Origin: Nostoc sp. FACHB-892
GTDB taxonomy: Bacteria; Cyanobacteriota; Cyanobacteriia; Cyanobacteriales; Nostocaceae
Direction of reading: 5' to 3'
Length of the DNA: 64,000 nucleotides
Assembly: GCF_014698795.1 (NCBI RefSeq)
Contig: NZ_JACJTR010000024.1
Span: 1 to 64,000 of the forward strand
Shown here: positions 27,933 to 37,185 of the stretch, piece by piece
How the letters are laid out: each line of letters begins with the position of its first letter
Position numbering within the stretch: position 1 is the first letter of the stretch
Notes under the pieces: generated by a model
What the model was told of the DNA's origin: nothing
Database searches by the model: none
The model's input: only the letters and a program-made list of their open reading frames with translations
Translations under genes and position numbers: made by a program

Positions 27933-28769
27933 ATGGCTAAATTTAGTCGAACTTGGTGGGGCGATCGCTTTATTCAAGCACTAGAAGCTTTTACAGATGA
28001 TAACCGACTCAAAAGAGGACGGTCTTATGCTAGCGGTGGTAAAGTTAAAACCTTTGAGATTGACTTAAATAAAATTACCGCCAAAGTCCGAGGCTCAGTT
28101 AATCCCTATTTTGGAGTCTACAAAGAACCAACTTATAATATAGAGATTCAGATTACACCTATTGCTAAAACCCGTTGGAATGAAGCTATCCAACAGCTTT
28201 CTTCTAAAGCCAGTATTATTTCTCGATTGCTTCTAAATGAAGTCCCGGAAAATATTGAAGATACTTTCTCTAATTTGGGACTACATTTATTGCCCCATAG
28301 TAGTAAGGATTTCAAAACTAAATGCTCTTGTCCAGATTATGCTAATCCCTGTAAGCACATTGCTGGAGTTTACTATTTAGTAGCTTCTCAATTAGATAAT
28401 AATCCCTGGTTGTTATTTGAATTACGGGGATTATCGAAAGCAGAACTTCAAGCCAAATTAGCTGATTCTCCTTTGGGAAAAGCTCTATCTGAAGAATTGA
28501 ATACTAAGGAAATTCCTTTAGAACTTTCTAATTCGCTGTACACTAAGCTAGAAAAAGAATCTCTTAACCAAATCCCAAATGCCAGAGAATTTTGGTTAGG
28601 TACAAAACGATTACCACAAACTATTGAAGTGGCAACTCCAGGTAGTATCTGTGCAATTTTGATTAAGAAACAAGGGGATTTTCCTGATTTCTGGCACAAT
28701 GATGCTTCCTTTATTGAAACAATGGAAGAACTGTATCAGCGAGTCAAAACCAAAAATCATCAGTTCTGA
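27933..28769 (+). CDS. SWIM zinc-finger protein
   Basis: A 278-residue SWIM-domain protein. The zinc-binding signature is C131-S-C133, C140-K-H142 (CSCPDYANPCKHIAG). The N-terminus (FSRTWWGDRFIQALEAF) and the VASQLDNNPWLLFELRG stretch match the SNF2-linked SWIM family of cyanobacteria and actinobacteria. It begins 5 bases after the SNF2 relic, its expected partner. Length is normal and there is no visible damage. With the partner deleted, it might now act alone or with the complete SNF2 protein encoded at 3176-7387, whose own SWIM gene is broken. Confidence 0.85.
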   Translation: MAKFSRTWWGDRFIQALEAFTDDNRLKRGRSYASGGKVKTFEIDLNKITAKVRGSVNPYFGVYKEPTYNIEIQITPIAKTRWNEAIQQLSSKASIISRLLLNEVPENIEDTFSNLGLHLLPHSSKDFKTKCSCPDYANPCKHIAGVYYLVASQLDNNPWLLFELRGLSKAELQAKLADSPLGKALSEELNTKEIPLELSNSLYTKLEKESLNQIPNAREFWLGTKRLPQTIEVATPGSICAILIKKQGDFPDFWHNDASFIETMEELYQRVKTKNHQF

Positions 28770-28783
28770 TTTCAGGGCTAGGG

Positions 28784-31700
28784 TTATCTATGAATTTCTC
28801 TTGACTGGGCTTGATAAGAGGAGTAAGTCTTGTCAAGAAGAGAGTTAGCTCCTTCAAAAGTTTGTAGGATTTCAGGCGTGACTCGTGAGGTATGCACTTT
28901 GCCTGATTGAACACCTAAAACTACATCTCCATTTTTCTGTTGGATAGTCAAATCTTTACGCTCAGTGTTAAAGCTGAGGTCATAAACCTTGCCTTTAACT
29001 TCAGTGAAACCATCTTGCCGAGATTGTCCCAAAACCATGCCAATCCTTTGAGCAATTTGAGTGAGCCGACTGATGGCTTCAAGCTCAAATGTATCTTTAT
29101 TCATTATTGTCAACGCTTCGGCTGATAATTGCTCACCAGCTTTAAACCCATTTGCCACTTCCACAATGCGTTTTTTGTAATTCTCCGACTTCCCTAACTT
29201 ATCTGCGGCATTGTACCAATTTCTTAAATCATCAATAGTAACTGATTGAGGTTGGACTTCTTGGTTGGGTACGGCTCTGTTTTGTGTTTCAGGAAACGGG
29301 ACTATAAAACCCTCCACATAATCCCCCAAGGGTTCAAGATGTAGTCCCCACACCTGCTGTTTACCCGTGAACAGTTTTGGTAATGCTTTGGGTGAGTGCT
29401 TTTCCATATCAGCCCATTGCTGTTGATAAACGGGGTCAGCAATCATATCAGGTGTGATTTGATACTGTTCTCCGACTCGAAAGGCGACTTGCTTATCAAT
29501 GCCTGTCGCCAGAGCAATATCGCCTTCCTTAAACCCATACTGTTTGTATGGCTCTTTAGCTCTGGTGGTATGAGTTCTGCCGTATCCGCGCATGGCATCA
29601 ATGCAAGTATTTACAGATAGTGGGTTCGGTTCACCATGCATCATTAAAGGGTAGTTCATGGGAATTGGTTTACCTTTGATGACAGGAGGGGCGACATTTT
29701 GAACCTCTTGGTTTGGGTGGAATTGAGCGCTTTGTTGAGGCGGGGACAATGCTGATTGAGATGGAGGTTTCAAGAATTGCGATCGCGTGGACAAAGATTT
29801 AATTTTTTGTTGATATTCACTACTTGATTCAATCACAGCACCAAATTTCTTGGTCATGTTCTCCAAAGTTTTGGGGGGAATTGAACTGCTGACTAAGTGA
29901 AATACTGCTAGACCTTTTTTGGTTTCCCTGATGACATCTTCTATTGGTACTTGCTGCCATTCAACTTTTTGAGCAGTTAACCATTTTGTCACAGTCTCAG
30001 CTTTCTGGTTGTCAACAGCCAAGCCCATGACTCCAAGTTTTTTGTTTGATTCTGTAGAAAATAAAAAGGTAGGACGCTCTTTAATCTGATGTAGAATTTT
30101 CGCACTACTATCAATCATATACAGTTGCTGAGGGTTAACTGATTGAATCCCAAAAATCTGAAATTCCTTCGTCCACTTTTGGGGATATTCAACGGTATTA
30201 GGGTCAATTTGAGCGCAAATAACAGAAAAATTACTTTCAATGATAGCGTCGGCGGGTGTAAGTTTTCCAGTTTTGAGTAGCCCAAGTTGTCTGAGCGCGT
30301 CTTTGTCTTTTTTGAAGTGCAATACCCCCAAGGCTTCACCATTCAAAAACACAGCATCTCTAGTTTTAGAAGCTGAGGTTTCGATAGTCAGTTTTCGGTA
30401 ATCTTGATCATTGAATGTTTGACCAGAAAAATCATAAAAGTTGATTTTATTGATTTTTAGGAGATTACCATTGGGAGACTCACCCAGCACAAAAGCTTGA
30501 TCTCCAGTTTCAGAAATTGACGTGAGCTTTAATTTTAGAGGATTACCACTTTTCAGGTAATCAATTTCTTTTAACTGTTGGGCAGAATCACTGTCTAACT
30601 CACCCAAAGTCAAAGCATCAATTTTGATTTTTACTGTTTTGTCAGGAACAGGCACAGTGCCAAATTCTAAGTTGACCGATTCGGCATTAAAAACAAGTCC
30701 TGCATAAGAGAAGTTCTTGAGTTCACGGATAGTAATTTCAACCGGCTCGTTTCCTGGCAGTCCAATAGTTGCTTTGGCGGTAGCAGGTTCTATCCCAACC
30801 ATACAAGAGAGCGCTTTTGTACCAATGGGAAGCTGTGCGGTTCTGGTTGAAAGCATGGCGAATTCCTTATATTCGCCGTCACTATCCTGGACAAACATTA
30901 GCCTGGAAACATGGCGCTCATGTCCGACTAGGTGGTGAGAAGCTCTGATTTCTATAGGATGTTTTTCGGTTGGATTCCATTCTCGACCCAAAAAATGATT
31001 CGCTTCATTATTTAATGTGACTAACTTCGGCTCAGTAAATTGCAATTTATCTAAGCGAGAAATAATCTCATTGGGGAAAGCAGCGAAGGCGAAATTGGAA
31101 ACTTTTTTAGCGTAAGCCTGGGGGTTTGCGTTTTCTTTTCTTGCAACTTCGAGTTCATCCTGGCGAGATGCACAGATGTTCCAAGCGGCGGCGGCGGATG
31201 CAAGTTTTTCTGACTCTGGGATTTTCGCGTAAAATGCGAGAGCCGTCTCCTGTGCCTTGTCGAAAAGTAATTTAGTTTGGCTTCTAGTAAGTTCTGGTTT
31301 TAGTTCTAGGAGTTTAGCTCCCTGCATGGTCATCCCCGCCTTGAGATTGTAAGGAACTTGCGATTGTTGGCTAACTGTCCCCAGGTTACGGTATGCGGGT
31401 TTTCCATCCGAACCTTTCTCACCATCTATCTGTGCAACCGCTAATAATTTATGGGGGCGTTCACTGTTTGTGAATTTAATCTCATCTAGGCGAATGTTCA
31501 ACGTCTGGGCTTTCCAGATTAGGGGATGCCCGTAGCGGGTGAGGTTGGTAATTTCGAGTTGCGTTCCTGAATCCGTTTGAACAATTGCGCTAGGGCCAGA
31601 CTCTGTTTCTCGCCGCCTTGAGGCACGAACCGCAGCGTTGAATTTCTGATCAAACTCGTACTTGGCGGCGATCGCTGCAAATTTCTGCTGTGGTGTAAAT

Positions 31701-33976
31701 TCTACTCCTTTGAATAAGTCTTTAAACTGGACTATGGGACGCGATTCTAACTGTGATTCTTGGAAATATTTATTGGTTTGGCTAATCAATAATTCTACTG
31801 GTGAGTAGCCCTTTGGTGTTATCCCCGTGCTTAAATAAACTGACGAAGATTTTTTATCTTTAATATAATTAACATCACGATATAAGTAGCGGCTGTTTTC
31901 CCGGATTTTATTCATCTCAGGTTTTTTAGCGCTTTTGAATAAATCAACCGCTATTTGGTTTTGATAACACCCCTCACCAATCATTTCTCGGTACATCAGG
32001 CGGTTAACATCCATCGCCTGTTGAATAATCTCTCTTCTTTTGTTAGGATTCTCTGCTAGAGCTACAACAGATTGCATAAAAGGTTTGTACTCTGCTCTAA
32101 TTGGTTTGGGCTTCTCGTCATGTTCCTGTTCAAATAAACTTTGATACCGCTTAGATACTTGGTCTAAATAAGTTGATTGTTGTTCGATAGTCCCATAAGT
32201 TTTAAGTACCTCAATTTCCGATTCTAATGCTTCCAGTGCTGTCACTTGATTGTTGATTATGCCTACGCTGATGCTATCGCTCATGTGAATAGCAATTTTT
32301 TCAAATGGGGGCTGGCTTCCATCTTCCAAATAAAATGATTGTTTTTTGAGCTTAACCGTGGGCGAATAGGCGTTTTGGGGAAGATTTCTTCGCTCTGCCT
32401 CTGCTGTTAAATTAGGATATAAGCTAGCTCTTACTACACCAATGCAATCACCATCATAGTCTCGTGCTTGGCGTTCTGATTCGGTTTCTGCTGGGTCGAT
32501 AAAATCAACATCAATCCCTCGTGCTTCTAACTCTGTAATTCTGGCTTGTATGCGCTTGTGGTCTTCGTCATTGACTACAATTATGCCTTGCAAAGATTTA
32601 CCATCTGGAGCAACACGGTCTTCAACGTGTTTATTAGTAGAGACACACAATCCATTAGAGTTGAGGAAAGGAGAGCGAAAGTTAAGAACTTTTTCTCCAA
32701 GCTTCAGCCAAGGGACACAGATTTCACCATTTTTGAGTTCCTTGGAGGGAATAATCATCCCTCGGTCAAAAGTAAGCGTTTTCCCAACAGCAATATCTCG
32801 CCACTCACTTTGTACAAACCGACTTAATTCCTGTTTGACCTTCTCAGTCTCTAATAACTGTTGATGCCCTAGTAAATCGGCTTTAATGAGTTTGTACATG
32901 AACAAGTCATCTTTAGTACTCTCGTCATCCAACTCCTCATCTGCATCTAAGCCATCATTTCTCTCTAAGTTTTTAACATCTGTTTCAAGATTTGTGACTT
33001 CTCCTGTTTTTAATTTATTTTGGCTCAACGAGTCTTTACGTTTTTCATATCTTTCACAATAGTAAGCAGCAACAATTCTTGGGTCATCTTCAATAGAGGC
33101 TAATCTTTGAGCTTGTACCTCTAGTTCCTCGGCAAAATCTTTAATTCCTTGGGGGAAAGATGCCAGCAGTTGGGAGATAGACATCTGACCTTGCTGAGAT
33201 TGCCCTTTTTCAGCTAACCAAATATTTTGCTGATATAATCCTGGTTGAATTTGAGGTTTAGTAGGGCCTTTGGGTCTATCCTTGTCTGTTCCCTTAAAAC
33301 TGCTTACGGGAAGAATTATATCGATTTTTGGTTCATTTTTAGTATCTGCATATTTTATTTTATCTAGTCTGTATGGTCGGAGTGTTCCTTTGCCAAAACG
33401 GTATTTAGTAGTATCCTCTCCAACTCCATCCACCCAACCAAATCGATGCTGAATCACACGATAGCTTTTATCTGCAAGAGAATCTCTTAAGGTTACTTTG
33501 TCATAAAGTTGTGTTGAAATCTGCCCATAACAATCGCCAACTAATTTATATGCCAAATCATTTGATAATATCCCTCTATTTTCACCCCTGTTATCAGTAG
33601 AATCATCTACTACCAGAATGTTTAGCTTTTCGTAAATCGCATTTTTACAAGCCCCAATGAAGATGGAACCATAAGCGCCCCGGTCTTTACTGTCTGGACA
33701 AATTTTCTGAATCGTTTCTAAACATTCTTTATCTCCATAAAGTAAGCGAGTCTTAGAAGACAGTAATAAAATTTGTCCATCTGGATGATTGTTTAATTCT
33801 TCAGCAGTGCTGTATTCATCTGAATGTCCAAATGAAAATTTTTTGTCAGGAAAGTAAAATTCTAGTAAAGTATTACTGAGCTTTTCAGTTAAAATTGATT
33901 GAGAGTTAGTTTTGCTATCGTCTATATAGATCCACTGATTTAAACGAGGATCAAAATGCTTCAATTCCAGAGTCAT
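28784..33976 (-). CDS. Giant single-chain RNA polymerase-like protein (beta-prime landmarks, DYDGD)
   Basis: A 1730-residue plasmid protein with a set of motifs in the order of the RNA polymerase beta-prime catalytic core. VLNFRSPFLNSNG (residues about 431-443) resembles the beta-prime LLNRAPTLHRLG. ARDYDGDCIGVV (D506, D508, D510) matches the metal-binding NADFDGD. SDSISVGIIN (566-575) resembles the following QDVVLGLYY helix. LFKSAKKPEMNKIR (about 679-692) is placed like the bridge helix, and GYSPVELLIS (723-732) like the trigger-loop helix. GKG and FKG lysines near 195 and 228 could belong to a beta-type first barrel. About 900 further residues, including a C-terminal region (about 1480-1590) with GYGRTHTTRAK, are of unknown function. 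Such one-chain double-psi-barrel polymerases are known from phage YonO and eukaryotic RdRPs. Polymerase activity is inferred. It diverges from the 34024 gene. Confidence 0.65.
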   Translation of the reverse strand: MTLELKHFDPRLNQWIYIDDSKTNSQSILTEKLSNTLLEFYFPDKKFSFGHSDEYSTAEELNNHPDGQILLLSSKTRLLYGDKECLETIQKICPDSKDRGAYGSIFIGACKNAIYEKLNILVVDDSTDNRGENRGILSNDLAYKLVGDCYGQISTQLYDKVTLRDSLADKSYRVIQHRFGWVDGVGEDTTKYRFGKGTLRPYRLDKIKYADTKNEPKIDIILPVSSFKGTDKDRPKGPTKPQIQPGLYQQNIWLAEKGQSQQGQMSISQLLASFPQGIKDFAEELEVQAQRLASIEDDPRIVAAYYCERYEKRKDSLSQNKLKTGEVTNLETDVKNLERNDGLDADEELDDESTKDDLFMYKLIKADLLGHQQLLETEKVKQELSRFVQSEWRDIAVGKTLTFDRGMIIPSKELKNGEICVPWLKLGEKVLNFRSPFLNSNGLCVSTNKHVEDRVAPDGKSLQGIIVVNDEDHKRIQARITELEARGIDVDFIDPAETESERQARDYDGDCIGVVRASLYPNLTAEAERRNLPQNAYSPTVKLKKQSFYLEDGSQPPFEKIAIHMSDSISVGIINNQVTALEALESEIEVLKTYGTIEQQSTYLDQVSKRYQSLFEQEHDEKPKPIRAEYKPFMQSVVALAENPNKRREIIQQAMDVNRLMYREMIGEGCYQNQIAVDLFKSAKKPEMNKIRENSRYLYRDVNYIKDKKSSSVYLSTGITPKGYSPVELLISQTNKYFQESQLESRPIVQFKDLFKGVEFTPQQKFAAIAAKYEFDQKFNAAVRASRRRETESGPSAIVQTDSGTQLEITNLTRYGHPLIWKAQTLNIRLDEIKFTNSERPHKLLAVAQIDGEKGSDGKPAYRNLGTVSQQSQVPYNLKAGMTMQGAKLLELKPELTRSQTKLLFDKAQETALAFYAKIPESEKLASAAAAWNICASRQDELEVARKENANPQAYAKKVSNFAFAAFPNEIISRLDKLQFTEPKLVTLNNEANHFLGREWNPTEKHPIEIRASHHLVGHERHVSRLMFVQDSDGEYKEFAMLSTRTAQLPIGTKALSCMVGIEPATAKATIGLPGNEPVEITIRELKNFSYAGLVFNAESVNLEFGTVPVPDKTVKIKIDALTLGELDSDSAQQLKEIDYLKSGNPLKLKLTSISETGDQAFVLGESPNGNLLKINKINFYDFSGQTFNDQDYRKLTIETSASKTRDAVFLNGEALGVLHFKKDKDALRQLGLLKTGKLTPADAIIESNFSVICAQIDPNTVEYPQKWTKEFQIFGIQSVNPQQLYMIDSSAKILHQIKERPTFLFSTESNKKLGVMGLAVDNQKAETVTKWLTAQKVEWQQVPIEDVIRETKKGLAVFHLVSSSIPPKTLENMTKKFGAVIESSSEYQQKIKSLSTRSQFLKPPSQSALSPPQQSAQFHPNQEVQNVAPPVIKGKPIPMNYPLMMHGEPNPLSVNTCIDAMRGYGRTHTTRAKEPYKQYGFKEGDIALATGIDKQVAFRVGEQYQITPDMIADPVYQQQWADMEKHSPKALPKLFTGKQQVWGLHLEPLGDYVEGFIVPFPETQNRAVPNQEVQPQSVTIDDLRNWYNAADKLGKSENYKKRIVEVANGFKAGEQLSAEALTIMNKDTFELEAISRLTQIAQRIGMVLGQSRQDGFTEVKGKVYDLSFNTERKDLTIQQKNGDVVLGVQSGKVHTSRVTPEILQTFEGANSLLDKTYSSYQAQSREIHR

Positions 33977-34023
33977 AAGATTTAAAATTTGATGAATATT
34001 AATTAAATTTTTGAGAGGTTTTT
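33977..34023. promoter_or_regulatory. 47-base divergent spacer of the polymerase-like gene
   Basis: Only 47 very AT-rich bases separate the two divergent start codons. GAGAGG precedes the plus-strand ATG, while no clear Shine-Dalgarno precedes the minus-strand ATG. Any promoters must lie inside the spacer or inside the opposite coding region, so the two genes are likely regulated together. Confidence 0.45.
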
Positions 34024-34554
34024 ATGTCAAGGATTAAGCGTTGGATAAATATGAATAAAAAAGAATTCAACCCAGATGGAAGCTTGAAAAGTGAAGCTCG
34101 GCAAGAAATGTTATCCAAGGGTGAAGATCCAGGAGCAATTGATAGTTATGCTCGTAGAGTAAAAGAAGAGTATGACGAGTGGAAGCACTTGGACGAGACT
34201 GATCCAGAGCCGTGGCCAATCTACACAGCCTACGATTTCTTCACTGAACAAGAAAAAAAGGAATTTAACCCAGATGGTTCTCTCAGACCTGAATATGTAG
34301 AATATGCTCGTCAAATTGGCATCAGTGAAAGTGCCCTGGAACAGCTTGAGTGGCGTAAGAAAATAGAGGTTGATGATTACAATGAAATGTCTGCCTCACA
34401 CGTAGAACAAGGTATCAACTTTGGTGAATGGTTGATGGAAGGGAGGATTGTCAACAGCAGAACATACATCCAACGTCGGCAGCAGATGGAGCAAGACCTG
34501 CGTAACTTTGAGGATGTTGACAGTTTGCCTTTTGACAAGGACACAGCATATTAA
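34024..34554 (+). CDS. Hypothetical acidic protein with internal duplication
   Basis: A 176-residue charged protein I do not recognise. It contains two copies of a short module: KKEFNPDGSLKSEARQEML near residue 12 and KKEFNPDGSLRPEYVEYAR near residue 78, each followed by a helical stretch. This indicates an internal duplication of about 66 residues. The ATG at 34024 follows GAGAGG; an internal ATG at 34051 is less likely. It is divergent from the RNA-polymerase-like gene with a minimal spacer, which suggests a functional or regulatory link. No membrane or signal segment is present. Confidence 0.6.
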   Translation: MSRIKRWINMNKKEFNPDGSLKSEARQEMLSKGEDPGAIDSYARRVKEEYDEWKHLDETDPEPWPIYTAYDFFTEQEKKEFNPDGSLRPEYVEYARQIGISESALEQLEWRKKIEVDDYNEMSASHVEQGINFGEWLMEGRIVNSRTYIQRRQQMEQDLRNFEDVDSLPFDKDTAY

Positions 34555-34636
34555 GCGGGAGCTATGCAGAGCGAGTGGTAATATAAGCTGAAAGCATTAT
34601 CAAACAAAACGCTCTCAGCTTTTTGGTAAAATCCTT

Positions 34637-34999
34637 TTAATGAGGTTGAACAGCAGGTGGGTTAGCAGCTGCCGATGGTTTGACGGAGCGAAACGCTCCA
34701 TTGAAAAAGGCAATCATTCCTAAAATGGCAAAGGCTGTAATGATTACTCTTTGCAGTGAATTGAATGCCGAGCGTTCTCTAGCTACTTCAGCCCACATTA
34801 CTTGCAGTTGGTCTTCTGTTGTCTGCTTTGAAGCTAAATAATAGAGAGCTTCAATACAAGGGGATATATCTTCCCCTTGTTGAACCTTCTGATACAACAG
34901 ATTCTCTAGTTGTTCTTTCTGTTGAGAGATAGTAAATGAGTCTGTTAACTTTTGAGGGTGTGTAACGTTGTTGTGGGTTGATAATTTTAGTTGTTGCAT
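34637..34999 (-). CDS. Small membrane-anchored protein
   Basis: About 120 residues from the ATG at 34999, which is preceded by AAGGAAACC. The longer open frame to 35239 lacks a plausible start and includes non-protein-like sequence. The first 85 residues are hydrophilic and helical (QQKEQLENLLYQKVQQGEDI), followed by one transmembrane helix (VIITAFAILGMIAFFNGAF) and a short proline-rich tail. The layout is that of a membrane-tethered coiled or helical adaptor. A GTAC-type inverted repeat shared with two other genes lies about 155 bases upstream. Function unknown. Confidence 0.6.
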   Translation of the reverse strand: MQQLKLSTHNNVTHPQKLTDSFTISQQKEQLENLLYQKVQQGEDISPCIEALYYLASKQTTEDQLQVMWAEVARERSAFNSLQRVIITAFAILGMIAFFNGAFRSVKPSAAANPPAVQPH

Positions 35000-35152
35000 G
35001 GTTTCCTTAAGAAATATTTGAGATGAAAATAAGTGGGGAAAGGTGCAGAAGAATATTCTTCCACACCAGATTCTGCAAGTAAAAATGGAAATTATAATTA
35101 CTCCCACCGCAGAGTTTATATTTTCTGCTCTGAAAAAATCAATCGACAAGAG

Positions 35153-35170
35153 TACGGAAAAAAACCGTAC
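35153..35170. promoter_or_regulatory. GTAC inverted repeat, copy 1
   Basis: GTACGG-AAAAAA-CCGTAC is a perfect 6-bp-arm inverted repeat around six A residues, upstream of the minus-strand gene at 34637-34999. Related elements, each followed by YTTT, are at 40097 and 61817. Confidence 0.5.
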
Positions 35171-35239
35171 TTTTGTCTGTAGAAAAATAAGTCTATTTAT
35201 GCTAAAGCTCTGATTGAGTATTTTTTCAGAGTTAATCAA

Positions 35240-35948
35240 ATACTCTCTCCTGGGTGTTAGAGATAGCGTACAGGCTACTTGGAATGAGCGAACTTTCAGC
35301 TATAAGTATTTTTCCTTGCTAACCTTTGAAAAATTGGGCTAGTAGAATTAACATCATTAATAAAAAAATTAATCTCAACATAGAAAATAGATTTTCTGTC
35401 AAATCAATTTTAAAAGTTTTCCCATAGCTATCAAAAATTCCCTGAATCAGCAAACGTACCTTTAATAAATCAGCATTTAAAAACGATGAGTTTTTACTTT
35501 ACCAATCCCTGGGAATTTGCACTTTTTAAACACACTTGCCCCATAACATCTACAGCCGAGGGATTGTTTTTCTGATAACGCTTTACGTTGCTGCTCAGTT
35601 TTCTGCCAGCACAAGTCTTTGTCCACATCTGCGCCAAGTCCACTCAGGGATACTAGGGATTCAAAGGGGTATTTAGTCAACATCATCTGGTTGAATGTTT
35701 TGCCCACAGAGTTAAATTCGTTAACTTATAGCCAGTGGGCAGAAGAACTCAAACAAATAATCAAATCAGCTTCTTTTTACTCACTTGAATCATATCAAGT
35801 TGAGCGTCTACAGGAACTTACTAGAATGTATAACAATATAGCTAATAACCGCGCACCAGCATTTGTATAGTGTGCAAATTTGAAAGCGATCGCCTGGGAG
35901 CAAGCCGCAGAGAATCTACGTATAGGCAATCACTTTCAAATTAGGGCT
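35240..35948. other. Degenerate region between two plasmid modules
   Basis: About 700 bases without a well-supported gene. A minus-strand frame (35477-35707) ends in SVFKKCKFPGIGKVKTHRF, and an overlapping plus-strand frame (35619-35870) ends YSQWAEELKQIIKSASFYS plus a helical tail. They conflict with each other, neither has a good start signal, and neither resembles a family I know. At most one is a real small gene or fragment. A HIP1 site lies near 35887. Confidence 0.35.
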
Positions 35949-37169
35949 TTAAACACCAGGGTGCATGGTCAAAAACCCGTTTTTCTCCCAAACTTCTTTG
36001 GGTGGGGTGGAATTTTTTACAGGTGGGGATTGATGATAGTCTGGAACCAAATCAGTTTTACGTTGGTAGCCAAAATTGTAGTCTAACATCTTGATATAGG
36101 TAATGTGTGCAGTCCAGACATCAGTAACTCGGCTACCTAGAGAGAGGGTATCGAGATACTTAGGCATCTCGACGTTGCCATTCCAAACAATAGGTATGCC
36201 CTCTTTTTCAAAATGTTGAGTTAATTCCTTATGCACAAACTCAGCAGTCCCGCCGCAAATGATAACTTCATCCAATACGGCAATATTTCTAATCCAGCGA
36301 ATTAAAGCTCGACAGTAATCACCACGGACATCTAGTAAAACTGAGTTAAACAACTTTAAATCAGATTCAACTCCAGCAGATGTCGCTTTACGTGATAACG
36401 ACTGTAATGCATTCACGTTGCCCAAGCTTGCTGACACTAAAGCTTTTGGTATACGTAAATCATCTTTTGCTAGCCCAACAGCAGTACGCTCCACAAATTG
36501 CTGCACTAACCAATTCATCCCCAACTCTGTAGATTCAGCCTTTGCTTGATTACCTTTAGCCGAAACAAAAAAACTAGCATTCCGGTAGCCCAACATCAAC
36601 AAACCAATACTTTTTTGCCCAAACAATGCCCCCAAAGTCCGACTACGGTAAGCCATAATCCCACTCCCCTCTGGAGCCACGTAAAAATTATGTAGCTTAA
36701 GTTTTAACTTGCCTGTAGGTGTGGCAATTCCTTTTCTTAGCGCTGCCGACAGCTTCTTGCCCAAATCCTTGCCGTCCGACATTTCTCCTGGTGGTAGCAA
36801 TAATTGCACGGAAGCATCAACACCATTACTCAAGCCCAATTGAAGACAAATTTTCCATAATAATCCCGCTATTTTTGGTAAAGCATAGTAATATTTCAGA
36901 TCCCTGAGCGCTGGTGTGCCAGCAAAAGTATTTTTAGCTAGAGCGCCCAAGACATAATACTCATCATCTATTCCTACCCAAGTACAGTCTCCTGACAACT
37001 GAGTAATTGAGTTTTTTCCCACATCTGCAATTTCTGGCTCCATTGCTATTACTATCGGCACACCCGAAGGATATATCTGAACAATTACCTTGCTCTGACT
37101 CCCACCTAAATCAATGGACACAGCTACCCTTGTGTAAACGGGTGCAATCTCTCTTTTCGACGTATTCAT
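35949..37169 (-). CDS. Second ParM/StbA-like actin-family ATPase
   Basis: A 406-residue actin-like protein. Phosphate-1 loop is SIDLGGSQSKVIVQ (about residues 18-31), phosphate-2 region is LLMLGYRNASFFV, and the adenosine loop is EVIICGGTAEFV. It differs strongly from the gene at 24752 (longer, with an N-terminal extension and a proline-rich C-terminal tail of about 35 residues), so the two are not a recent duplication. It lies 16 bases downstream of the 37186-37632 gene in the same operon, the order adaptor-then-actin. Plasmid segregation is the likeliest role; filament formation is inferred. Confidence 0.75.
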   Translation of the reverse strand: MNTSKREIAPVYTRVAVSIDLGGSQSKVIVQIYPSGVPIVIAMEPEIADVGKNSITQLSGDCTWVGIDDEYYVLGALAKNTFAGTPALRDLKYYYALPKIAGLLWKICLQLGLSNGVDASVQLLLPPGEMSDGKDLGKKLSAALRKGIATPTGKLKLKLHNFYVAPEGSGIMAYRSRTLGALFGQKSIGLLMLGYRNASFFVSAKGNQAKAESTELGMNWLVQQFVERTAVGLAKDDLRIPKALVSASLGNVNALQSLSRKATSAGVESDLKLFNSVLLDVRGDYCRALIRWIRNIAVLDEVIICGGTAEFVHKELTQHFEKEGIPIVWNGNVEMPKYLDTLSLGSRVTDVWTAHITYIKMLDYNFGYQRKTDLVPDYHQSPPVKNSTPPKEVWEKNGFLTMHPGV

Positions 37170-37185
37170 GAATTTTTCTCAACTA

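Noticed and set aside
35153-35170. LexA or NtcA box for the GTAC inverted repeats
   Set aside because: Arm spacing (10-11 bases between GTAC halves) fits neither RGTACNNNDGTWCB nor GTA-N8-TAC.
34997-35239. Longer N-terminal extension of the 34637 membrane protein
   Set aside because: The ATG at 34999 has a strong ribosome-binding site, and the extension would cover a regulatory inverted repeat and low-complexity sequence.
35619-35870. Plus-strand 83-codon frame with a helical C-terminus
   Set aside because: Overlaps an opposing frame, has no ribosome-binding site and no recognisable family; described only as part of a degenerate region.
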